Shown: piece after piece, positions 1 to 5,374 of the stretch | Layout of the letters: every line of letters starts with the position of its first letter | How positions within the stretch are numbered: the first letter of the stretch is position 1 | NCBI GenBank assembly: GCA_043782425.1 | Contig: JAYWAM010000196.1 | Span: forward strand, 1-5,374 | DNA from: JAYWAM01 sp043782425 | GTDB taxonomy: Bacteria > Pseudomonadota > Gammaproteobacteria > Burkholderiales > Usitatibacteraceae | Direction of reading: 5' to 3' | DNA: 5,374 bases | The notes under the pieces: model-generated | The model's input: only the letters and a program-made list of their open reading frames with translations | What the model was told of the DNA's origin: nothing | The model's database searches: none | Made by a program: the position numbers and the translations under genes

Positions 1-40
1 TAACATGCGGCGCAATGCCCGTTGGTTATTGCGCCCTACG
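1..40 (-). repeat. REP-like GTAG hairpin repeat, copy A
   Basis: Read on the minus strand this element has a GTAG head (36-39), an 8-bp perfect stem GGCGCAAT/ATTGCGCC (28-35 with 9-16), an 11-nt loop (17-27) and a short conserved tail ending in ATGTTA. The same design recurs at 976-1014 and 1047-1083. A GTAG tetranucleotide at the foot of a short hairpin is the hallmark of REP elements mobilised by RAYT (REP-associated tyrosine) transposases. Membership of that class is inferred from structure, and no RAYT gene is in view. The copy may continue slightly beyond the left window edge. Confidence 0.7.
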
Positions 41-52
41 TGCTCTCCCCGC

Positions 53-82
53 TTGCGTGGAGGGGCTGTTACAATTTGTAAT
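53..82 (+). promoter_or_regulatory. possible vapBC promoter
   Basis: A weak sigma70-like pair precedes the antitoxin gene: TTGCGT at 53-58 and TGTAAT at 77-82, with an 18-nt spacer. The putative -10 lies within the inverted repeat at 69-81, an arrangement that would let a bound antitoxin block RNA polymerase. The match is imperfect and is offered only because it is the best pair in the 70 bases between the repeat and the gene. Confidence 0.3.
69..81. promoter_or_regulatory. palindrome, candidate VapB(C) operator
   Basis: TTACAATTTGTAA is a perfect inverted repeat (6-bp arms around a central T) placed 29 bases upstream of the antitoxin start. VapB-type antitoxins, usually in complex with VapC, repress their own promoter by binding short inverted repeats upstream of vapB, so position and symmetry fit an autoregulatory operator. 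Binding itself is inference. Confidence 0.45.
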
Positions 83-110
83 ACCAAATCATCATCGATA
101 GGAAAAACGT

Positions 111-317
111 ATGCAAACAGTCACGGTGTCTCCAAAATTTCAGGTAGTTATTCCGCGTGAAATCCGTAACGCGCTGGGTTTGCGTCCAGGACAAAAAATT
201 CAGGCAATCCGTTACGAAAACCGCATTGAATTGATTCCTATCGAAGCGATCACTAAAGCGCGTGGATTTTTGAAGGGCATCGATACCGCAATCAAGCGCG
301 AAAAAGATCGCGTATGA
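111..317 (+). CDS. vapB: VapB-type antitoxin, AbrB/MazE swapped-hairpin fold
   Basis: This 68-residue protein is predicted to neutralise the PIN-domain RNase encoded immediately downstream and to repress its own operon. Residues 3-45 carry the SpoVT/AbrB DNA-binding pattern: TVSPKFQVVIPREIRNALGL, then RPGQK and a second strand pair ending IELIPI. Two such chains form the swapped beta-hairpin DNA-binding dimer in this family. The C-terminal part, with ARGFLKGID and REKDRV, is typical of VapB tails that wrap the toxin. The start at 111 is supported by TAGGA at 99-103, seven bases upstream. The stop codon overlaps the vapC start in ATGA (314-317), so the two are almost certainly co-translated. 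The family call is firm; the exact subfamily is not. Confidence 0.9.
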   Translation: MQTVTVSPKFQVVIPREIRNALGLRPGQKIQAIRYENRIELIPIEAITKARGFLKGIDTAIKREKDRV

Positions 318-694
318 ATGTGGTGGATTCATCTGCCTGGCTTGAATATTTTTCTGACGGGCCCAATACCAAGCGTTTTAGTGCTGCCATTGAAAATACG
401 GCGGAGTTACTCGTTCCGGTGATCAGTGTTTTTGAGGTTTTCAAGCGAGTATTACAGCAACGAACGGAAGGCGAAGCACTCAAGGCAATTGCGTTAATGC
501 AGCAGGGGCAGGTTATTGGGTTGGATATATCTCTTGCCTTGAGTGCCGCAAAACTTTCCAGCGAGCTTAACCTGCCGATGGCAGATAGCATCATCCTCGC
601 AACTGCACGCGCACATCAAGCCGTATTGTGGACTCAAGATGCTGATTTTGCAGGACTGAAAGGGGTTCGTTACTTTCAGAAAAATCAAACCTAG
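314..694 (+). CDS. vapC: VapC-type PIN-domain ribonuclease toxin
   Basis: This is a 126-residue PIN-domain protein of normal VapC length, expected to be a Mg2+-dependent endoribonuclease that cleaves tRNA, rRNA or mRNA when freed from VapB. The acidic active-site residues are all present: D5 in the N-terminal VVDSSAWLEYF, E41 in ISVFEVFKRV, D91 in LPMADSIILATA, and D109 in LWTQDADF, with D111 as a possible fifth. The toxin therefore looks intact. Its ATG overlaps the antitoxin stop, and no strong ribosome binding site is visible (the upstream bases are A-rich), which suggests translational coupling. The target RNA cannot be read from sequence. Confidence 0.93.
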   Translation: MNVVDSSAWLEYFSDGPNTKRFSAAIENTAELLVPVISVFEVFKRVLQQRTEGEALKAIALMQQGQVIGLDISLALSAAKLSSELNLPMADSIILATARAHQAVLWTQDADFAGLKGVRYFQKNQT

Positions 695-714
695 TCTTGC
701 CAACAGGCCGGCGG

Positions 715-993
715 ATGTGGAAGGAATTTGGATTATGGGTGAGCAGCATCGTAACAAATAAAATCTCTGACGCCGACTGGCAAGCCACCACATGGGAAGG
801 TAATCGACGTGAGCAACTACAACGTACTTTGAAGTTCACGTTGCGTGAACGCTTGCAAGCCGTGGAAGATATGGCGGAAGTGGCGCGACGCTTTGAAGAA
901 ATGCGCTTGCGCCGGTCTGTTGCAGATCAGCAAAATGCCGTGGAATTTGCATCTCACGATAGTCTTAGCAAATCGGTAGGGCGTAATAAGTGA
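715..993 (+). CDS. small charged protein of unknown function in the vapBC cassette
   Basis: I do not recognise a named function. The core, SDADWQATTWEGNRREQL followed by FTLRERLQAVEDMAEVARRFEEMRLRR, is rich in Arg and Glu and looks helical. From memory, short proteins with this TWEGxRRxQL...LTxRERLxAVEDMAE pattern occur in proteobacteria, sometimes beside nucleotidyltransferase-type partners, which would fit an antitoxin-like or remnant role; this is a weak inference and no partner is visible. It follows vapC by 20 bases, in the same direction. The start is uncertain: TTG at 697 and GTG at 739 are in frame too, and AAGGAA at 720-725 lies 13 bases before the GTG. The last codons and the stop (991-993) lie within repeat copy B, so the C-terminus SVGRNK is repeat-derived. 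Confidence 0.6.
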   Translation: MWKEFGLWVSSIVTNKISDADWQATTWEGNRREQLQRTLKFTLRERLQAVEDMAEVARRFEEMRLRRSVADQQNAVEFASHDSLSKSVGRNK

Positions 994-1014
994 AACGCAT
1001 TACGCCGAATGTGA
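976..1014 (+). repeat. REP-like GTAG hairpin repeat, copy B
   Basis: The head GTAG is at 976-979, followed by stem GGCGTAAT (980-987), an 11-nt loop (988-998), the pairing arm ATTACGCC (999-1006) and a GAATGT tail. Relative to copy A the stem has C changed to T and the opposite G changed to A, so pairing is kept. This compensatory change is direct evidence that the folded form is what is conserved. The repeat contains the stop codon of the small upstream gene. It faces copy C in inverted orientation, giving a BIME-like pair. Confidence 0.75.
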
Positions 1015-1046
1015 ATGCCATCGATACAAAATGTGTGCGGGTGGAG

Positions 1047-1083
1047 TAACATTCGGCCCAATGCCCGTTGGTTATTGCGCTAC
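1047..1083 (-). repeat. REP-like GTAG hairpin repeat, copy C (decayed stem)
   Basis: Bases 1047-1080 match 1-34 at 32 of 34 positions, including the identical 11-nt loop GCCCGTTGGTT. The copy has two defects: GGCCCAAT replaces GGCGCAAT (1055-1062), giving one mismatch in the stem, and two bases next to the head are lost, so CTAC (1080-1083) abuts a shortened arm. It lies in the same orientation as copy A, 1046 bases away, and inverted to copy B. It is probably a degenerating member of the family. Confidence 0.7.
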
Positions 1084-1174
1084 AAGGAAGAATACACCAC
1101 GAAACCCTGCGGTAAGCTCGTCAGATGTCTGAAATACCTGTACACCAAACTATCAATATCTCCCAAAATAAATT

Positions 1175-1179
1175 AAGGG
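1175..1179 (+). promoter_or_regulatory. ribosome binding site that decides the giant gene's start
   Basis: AAGGG ends five bases before ATG 1185. A competing in-frame ATG at 1125 would add 20 residues but has no good Shine-Dalgarno sequence and would bury the signal peptide behind a polar leader. The site therefore favours 1185. I saw no convincing -35/-10 pair in the AT-rich stretch at 1140-1175. Confidence 0.55.
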
Positions 1180-1184
1180 CAGCG

Positions 1185-4100
1185 ATGAAATCATTTACAT
1201 TTTTTGCCAGCGCGTTTTTTGCAATACTCTTGAGCGCCAACGCGCAAGACGCCATTGCCGCCCCTACCGTCAGCATCACATCGCCCACAACCAACGCCAA
1301 CTTTGGCGCCCCTGCAAAAATAACGATTGCCGCAAGCGCGACGCCAGCGTCCGGTACAACCATTACCAAGGTGGATTTTTACCGTGGGACTACGCTGCTC
1401 GGCACCGATACGACTTCTCCCTATTCCTACACCTGGAGCAATGTCGCTATCGGCAACTACTCCCTGACCGCCAAGGCGACCGATAGCAGCGGAGCGACCA
1501 AGACCTCCGCTGCCATCGCCATCACCGTCAAGACCAACGTCGCGCCAACCGTCAGCCTCACCTCGCCCGCCAACAACGCGAGTTTTACCGCGCCTGCTTC
1601 CATCGCGCTGGCTGCCACTGCAACTGCGGCAGCCGGGTCAACCATCAGCAAGGTAGATTTCTACAATGGCGAAGCGAAGCTTGGGACGGATACCAGCGCG
1701 CCTTACACCTATACCTGGAGTGGTGTCCCGGTCGGTAACTATTCCCTGACTGCCAAGGCTACGGACAGCGCAGGAATATCCACCACCTCCACCGCAGTAT
1801 CTATTGTGGTCAAGGCGCCAGTTTCGAAGCCAAGCGTGGCGATCACCTCGCCCGTTTCCGGTGCGACCTTTGCTGGCCCAGCGACTATCTCCATTGCTGC
1901 GACGGCTGCGGCGACTGCCACAGGCGCTACGATCAGCAAGGTGGATTTTTACAACGGCGCGATGTTGTTGGGTAGTGCATTAGCAGCACCCTATACCTAC
2001 ACCTGGAGCAATGTTCCCGCAGGCGGTTATTTGCTCACCGCCAAGGCCACCGATAGCCTGGGGTCGGTCACCACCTCAGCTTTGGTATACGCCATTGTCG
2101 ATGGGGCTGACACCTGCACAACCACGCCGCCGCTCACAGCCAACAGCCCCGATACCAAACTTGCCGCACAAAAAGCATTTGGCAAGTTACCTCTGACCTT
2201 TGAAGCTAACATGGGGCAGGCACATCCTGAGGTTCGCTTTCAGGCGCGCGGGCAGGGATACCAGTTTTTTCTTGCGGCGCATGAACAGGTTCTCGCCTTG
2301 CAGGGAACAGGACAAACTAAAACCGCTGCTGCGGTGCGTATGCGTTTCATCGGCGCCAATTTGCAGCCGCGCATGTCCGGGGTTGATCCTGTCGAACAGA
2401 AAAGCCATTACCTCATCGGCAACGACCCATCGGCATGGCGCGCCAAGGTGCCGCACTTCGCCAAAGTCCGCTATGAGGCGCTTTACCCCGGCGTAGATGA
2501 AATCTTTTACGGCACACAGGGGAAACTTGAGTACGATCTGCATGTCGCGCCCGGTGCGAACCCGCGCGCGATCCGTTTTGCATTGGATGGTATCGACTCG
2601 CTATCGCTCGACCAGAACGGCGACCTGCTGCTAAAAGTCGGGCGGGGGACGCTGTTACAGAAAAAACCGCTTGCTTACCAGGAAATTGACGGTCGCAGAC
2701 ATAAGGTATCAGTCGCGTATCAGCTTCTCGCGGCCAACAAAATCGCGTTCCGCATCGGCAAGTACGATAAGCAACACCCGCTCGTGATCGATCCCGTGCT
2801 GGTTTACTCGACTTACCTCGGCGGCGCCAACAACGGATCGGGGGCGAATGCGATCTCTATCAGCCGCTGCGGCGAAGCATTCATCGCAGGCTGGACTTAC
2901 GCCACTGATTTTCCCACCACCACAGGCGCATTTGACCCCACTGCGGTTCCTGCTACGCAAATGGGATTTGTGTCCAAACTCAACCAGTCCGGAACAGGCC
3001 TGTTGTATTCAAGCTACGTCACCGGAACCATACAGAATCTTGGCGGCGGCGTGACGAATCCACAAAGTTCCACTGTTGCCAGCATTGCAGTCGATGCGGG
3101 CGGGCACGCCTTCATTGGCGGCACGACATCCGCTACCGATTTTCCCGTTACCCCAGGCAGTCTTAATCCCGCTGCACCGGCGCCCGGCGCCAACGCTGGT
3201 TTCGCCGCAAAGCTCAATACCGACGGCAGCGCCTTCATGTATTCAACCTACCTCGGCAAAACCATTGCAGGTGTCGCAGTGGATGGCGCGGGCAGCGCCT
3301 ATCTGGCAGGCGGCCAATCCGCTTTCAAGCTTAATCCAGCGGGCGCGACCTTGGCCTATACCTTTCCCGTCGGCGTAGCGGCAAGCGCGGACTATGCAAC
3401 CGCCATCGCCGTGGACAGCTCAGGCAACGCCTACGTGACGGGAGTGACCGTGTCGAACGGCCTGGCCGTCACGACTGGCGCATTCCAGACAATCAAGCCC
3501 AGCCTTGTCGGCAATGCTTCCGGATTCATCAGCAAGATCAACCCCACAGGCACTGCGCTTGTGTATGGCGCCTACCTGGGCACGGCGGGCAACTTTTATC
3601 CGCGCAGCTTGGCGCTTGATGCAATGGGCAATGCCTATGTCACCGGCATGGCCGACGACAACACCACGATACCCAACTATTCGGGTGTAATAACCTCGTT
3701 CAACCAGAACGTCAGCTTGACGGGTAACAGCCACGCTTTTGTCGCCAAGCTGAACGCTGGTGGAAGCAGCCTGGGCTTTTTCTCGCGCATCGGCGGCGCC
3801 AATTGCAACGCCAGCACATGCAGCGCAGCGAGCACGCAGAGCAATGCAGTCGCCCTCGACCAGAGCGGCAATGTGTGGCTGACCGGCATCACCGCCTCTA
3901 ACCAGATTCCGCTGGTCAAGCCTTTGTATTCACAGTTCAGCAGTGTAAGCGCCGGGCCGGACATCTTCACTGCCAAGCTCTCCCCAGGCGGCACGAGCCT
4001 GATCTTTTCCACTTTACTGGGCGGTCAAACATTGGCTCCGCCACCTCTCAACGGACTTAACACACCAACGGGAAGCGGCATCGCCATTGACTTGATCGGT

Positions 4101-5374
4101 TCCGCCTATATTGCTGGCGCCACGAACAAGAGCGATTTCCCCACTACTGCGGGATCATTCCAAACCACTCTTGGGGCGAGCGCCGGGGTGAGCGCTTTCG
4201 TTATCAAAATCAACGAATCCAAAGACACCACCACCACGCTTGCCGTCACGCCCGCTTCAGGATCGTTGGGCGATTCGATCAGCCTGACCGCCAATATCAG
4301 CGGCAATCTTCCCTCTGGAACGGTGACCTTTCTCGATGGCACGGCCACACTGGGAACGGCATCCGTCTCCGGCACGTCCGCCGTATTCACTACCAGCCTG
4401 CTTGCCGTTGGCGCGCATGTGCTTTCGGCAAATTACGGCGGCGATGTACACAACAACCCGAGCAGCTCGACCACGGTTGTGCTAAATATTGCCAACCTCT
4501 TACCGCCCACAGTCAGCCTCACCACTCCTGTCAACGGCGCAAGCTACGCTGCCCCGACCGACATCGTCCTTACCGCGTCGGCAGCCCCAGCCGTCGGCGC
4601 AAGCATCGCCAAGGTTGACTTTTACGACGGCGCCGCTTTGCTCGGCACAGCCACCGCGCCGCCGTACAGCTACACCTATACGAGCGCGCCAGTGGGGAGC
4701 CACACGCTCACCGCGCAGGCTACAGATAGCAAAGGTGCAAACGCCACTTCCATTGCGGTGATGGTGACAGTGGCACAGACTGCTGTGCTAAACCCGCCGC
4801 CGGTTGATCGCACCGTTGCCAGCGTTTTGGCCAACACCACAGCTTTTCTCTACTCGGGATCAAACCCGATTCAAACGGGTGTCGCCCCCGGCACGATAGA
4901 GGCCAAGCGCGCTGCCGTGCTGCGCGGAAAAGTGCAAAGCCGCGACAATCTGCCGTTGTCAGGCGTCAAGATCAGTATCCTCAACCACCCCGAGTTCGGC
5001 CAAACGCTCAGCCGCGCCGATGGCATGTTTGATATGGCGGTCAACGGCGGCGGCGTCCTCACGCTGCGTTATGAAAAGTCCGGCTACCTCGCCGCGCAAC
5101 GCCAGATCAACACCCCATGGCAGGACTTTGCCTACTCACCCGATGTGGTGATGATCGCCCTCGATGCGCAGGTGACCGCCATCACGACCAACGCTAGCGC
5201 GACCCAAGTGGCACGCGGCAGTGTGTCCACCGATACCGATGGGGCGCGCCAGGCGACCATGCTGTTCGCACCCGCCACCACTGCCACCATGACACTGCCC
5301 GACGGCTCAACCCTGCCCCTCACCACCCTCAACGTACGCGCCACCGAATACACCGTCGGCGCGAACGGCCCCAA
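1185..5374 (+). CDS. giant exported Ig/DUF7948/SBBP-propeller protein, probable RHS-family N-terminal part (3' partial)
   Basis: The frame is open for 1396 codons and leaves the window without a stop. Residues 1-25 are a Sec signal peptide (MKSFTFFASAFFAILLSANA, with ANA|Q or AIA|A cleavage). Next come three Ig-like domains (27-119, 121-214, 216-305) sharing KVDFYxG, PYxYTW and LTAKATDS. A DUF7948-type domain spans about 332-537, with FEANMGQ, SHYLIGND, YPGVD and VIDPVL. Residues 541-1012 hold seven SBBP propeller units starting at YSTYLGG-like motifs. A Big_3-type Ig domain (1015-1102) and a fourth KVDFYDG Ig domain (1108-1196) follow. Residues 1221-1310 have FLYSGSNPIQTGVAPGTIE and a carboxypeptidase-regulatory-like sandwich (VLRGKVQSRDNLPLSGVKI, SRADGMFD). 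The end (TMTLPDGS, TLNVRATEYTVG) resembles, from memory, the lead-in to RHS/YD repeats. I infer a large surface-exposed or secreted protein; adhesion or polymorphic-toxin roles are possible but unproven. There are only four cysteines: C311, C562, C874 and C879. Confidence 0.88.
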   Translation, partial: MKSFTFFASAFFAILLSANAQDAIAAPTVSITSPTTNANFGAPAKITIAASATPASGTTITKVDFYRGTTLLGTDTTSPYSYTWSNVAIGNYSLTAKATDSSGATKTSAAIAITVKTNVAPTVSLTSPANNASFTAPASIALAATATAAAGSTISKVDFYNGEAKLGTDTSAPYTYTWSGVPVGNYSLTAKATDSAGISTTSTAVSIVVKAPVSKPSVAITSPVSGATFAGPATISIAATAAATATGATISKVDFYNGAMLLGSALAAPYTYTWSNVPAGGYLLTAKATDSLGSVTTSALVYAIVDGADTCTTTPPLTANSPDTKLAAQKAFGKLPLTFEANMGQAHPEVRFQARGQGYQFFLAAHEQVLALQGTGQTKTAAAVRMRFIGANLQPRMSGVDPVEQKSHYLIGNDPSAWRAKVPHFAKVRYEALYPGVDEIFYGTQGKLEYDLHVAPGANPRAIRFALDGIDSLSLDQNGDLLLKVGRGTLLQKKPLAYQEIDGRRHKVSVAYQLLAANKIAFRIGKYDKQHPLVIDPVLVYSTYLGGANNGSGANAISISRCGEAFIAGWTYATDFPTTTGAFDPTAVPATQMGFVSKLNQSGTGLLYSSYVTGTIQNLGGGVTNPQSSTVASIAVDAGGHAFIGGTTSATDFPVTPGSLNPAAPAPGANAGFAAKLNTDGSAFMYSTYLGKTIAGVAVDGAGSAYLAGGQSAFKLNPAGATLAYTFPVGVAASADYATAIAVDSSGNAYVTGVTVSNGLAVTTGAFQTIKPSLVGNASGFISKINPTGTALVYGAYLGTAGNFYPRSLALDAMGNAYVTGMADDNTTIPNYSGVITSFNQNVSLTGNSHAFVAKLNAGGSSLGFFSRIGGANCNASTCSAASTQSNAVALDQSGNVWLTGITASNQIPLVKPLYSQFSSVSAGPDIFTAKLSPGGTSLIFSTLLGGQTLAPPPLNGLNTPTGSGIAIDLIGSAYIAGATNKSDFPTTAGSFQTTLGASAGVSAFVIKINESKDTTTTLAVTPASGSLGDSISLTANISGNLPSGTVTFLDGTATLGTASVSGTSAVFTTSLLAVGAHVLSANYGGDVHNNPSSSTTVVLNIANLLPPTVSLTTPVNGASYAAPTDIVLTASAAPAVGASIAKVDFYDGAALLGTATAPPYSYTYTSAPVGSHTLTAQATDSKGANATSIAVMVTVAQTAVLNPPPVDRTVASVLANTTAFLYSGSNPIQTGVAPGTIEAKRAAVLRGKVQSRDNLPLSGVKISILNHPEFGQTLSRADGMFDMAVNGGGVLTLRYEKSGYLAAQRQINTPWQDFAYSPDVVMIALDAQVTAITTNASATQVARGSVSTDTDGARQATMLFAPATTATMTLPDGSTLPLTTLNVRATEYTVGANGP
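1263..2099 (+). repeat. three tandem Ig-like domain repeats (about 94-95 codons each)
   Basis: Units begin at 1263, 1545 and 1830 and are 282, 285 and 270 bases long. Each starts with P-[TS]-V-[SA]-[IL]-TSP, has KVDFY in the middle and PYxYTW plus LTAKATDS towards the end. DNA similarity is high around the KVDFY codons, which suggests duplication within the gene. The fold matches the bacterial Ig domains common as stalk modules in surface proteins. A fourth, more diverged relative at 4506-4772 has Tyr instead of the Trp of YTW. Confidence 0.85.
2178..2795 (+). other. DUF7948-type domain within the giant protein
   Basis: Residues about 332-537 carry FGKLPLTFEANMGQ at the start, FFLAAHEQVLAL, a HYLIGNDPSAWRAKVPHFAK stretch, YEALYPGVDEIFYG, LEYDLHV and VIDPVL at the end. 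This approximately 200-residue module usually sits directly before SBBP repeats in large secreted bacterial proteins, as here. Its biochemical role is unknown. The family name is from recall of these motifs. Confidence 0.75.
2805..4220 (+). repeat. SBBP beta-propeller region, seven units
   Basis: Seven YSTYLGG-like motifs start at residues 541, 608, 686, 725, 794, 865 and 941. Typical units then carry an A[IL]A[VLI]D-G[NS]AYVTG strand, a [TS]xDFPTTxGAF segment and a FV[SA]KLN-G strand. SBBP stands for seven-bladed beta-propeller, so seven motifs fit one complete propeller. Spacings are 67, 78, 39, 69, 71 and 76 residues; the third unit is abbreviated and lacks the DFPTT segment. C874 and C879 in the sixth unit could form a small disulfide loop. 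Confidence 0.8.
4908..5120 (+). other. carboxypeptidase-regulatory-like domain leading into an RHS-type region
   Basis: Residues about 1242-1312 show VLRGKVQSRDNLPLSGVKI, then HPEFGQTLSRADGMFDM and LRYEKSGYLAAQRQI. This is the pattern of a CarboxypepD_reg-like beta-sandwich, in which a short loop (here SRADGMFDM) precedes a new strand. The flanking FLYSGSNPIQTGVAPGTIE upstream and TLNVRATEYTVG downstream recall the N-terminal lead-in of large RHS-repeat proteins. The RHS repeats themselves would begin beyond the window. Confidence 0.6.

Noticed and set aside
976..1006. Hairpin as a Rho-independent terminator for the vapBC operon
   Set aside because: The loop is 11 nt, the stem is not G+C-dense over its length, and no T run follows on either strand. 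The three-copy structure fits a dispersed repeat better.
1..1083. CRISPR array
   Set aside because: There are only three repeats, in mixed orientation, separated by irregular distances up to about 900 bases and with genes in between.
1125..1184. In-frame upstream ATG at 1125 as the giant gene's start
   Set aside because: It lacks a good ribosome binding site and would place a polar 20-residue leader ahead of a standard signal peptide that begins MKSF at 1185.
1084..1184. Promoter or riboswitch ahead of the giant gene
   Set aside because: The stretch is AT-rich near its end but shows no convincing -35/-10 pair and no recognisable conserved RNA structure.
1121..2212. Minus-strand open frames over the Ig repeats (hydrophobic, Ala/Val-rich)
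   Set aside because: They recur at the same position in each repeat and are antisense reflections of the repeated forward coding sequence, without ribosome binding sites.
2709..5374. Other open frames on both strands inside the giant gene
   Set aside because: They are low-complexity Arg/Pro/Ala frames caused by high G+C codon use of the long forward frame and show no family motifs.

Overview
The window looks like a Gram-negative, probably beta- or gammaproteobacterial, chromosome. This rests on the type II toxin-antitoxin style, the short GTAG-headed palindromic repeats between genes, and a Sec signal peptide on a very large secreted protein. I could not assign a genus from the sequence alone.

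The left part (about 1-1085) is a compact accessory cassette. An AbrB/MazE-fold antitoxin (vapB-like) overlaps a PIN-domain toxin (vapC-like) by four bases. A small, highly charged protein of unknown function follows in the same direction. Three copies of a hairpin repeat surround the cassette: one at the left window edge, one overlapping the 3' end of the small gene, and one just downstream. The repeats carry a GTAG head, an 8-bp stem and an 11-nt loop, which matches the layout of REP elements. Between copies the stem shows a compensatory C-G to T-A change. The two outer copies are 32/34 identical and in direct orientation, so they bracket the cassette.

The right part (1185 to the window end) is one uninterrupted reading frame of 1396 codons that runs off the right edge. 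It encodes the N-terminal part of a giant mosaic exported protein. In order it has a signal peptide, three tandem bacterial Ig-like domains, a DUF7948-type domain, a seven-unit SBBP (beta-propeller) region, two more Ig-like domains of two different types, and a carboxypeptidase-regulatory-like beta-sandwich. The last part resembles the segment that precedes RHS repeats in large RHS/YD-repeat proteins. The downstream part is not visible, so whether it ends in RHS repeats and a toxin domain is a prediction.

The two halves also differ in base composition: sampled rows of the toxin-antitoxin genes are about 42-50% G+C, against about 60-65% in the giant gene. This fits independent origins. There is no sign that the left cassette and the giant gene work together.
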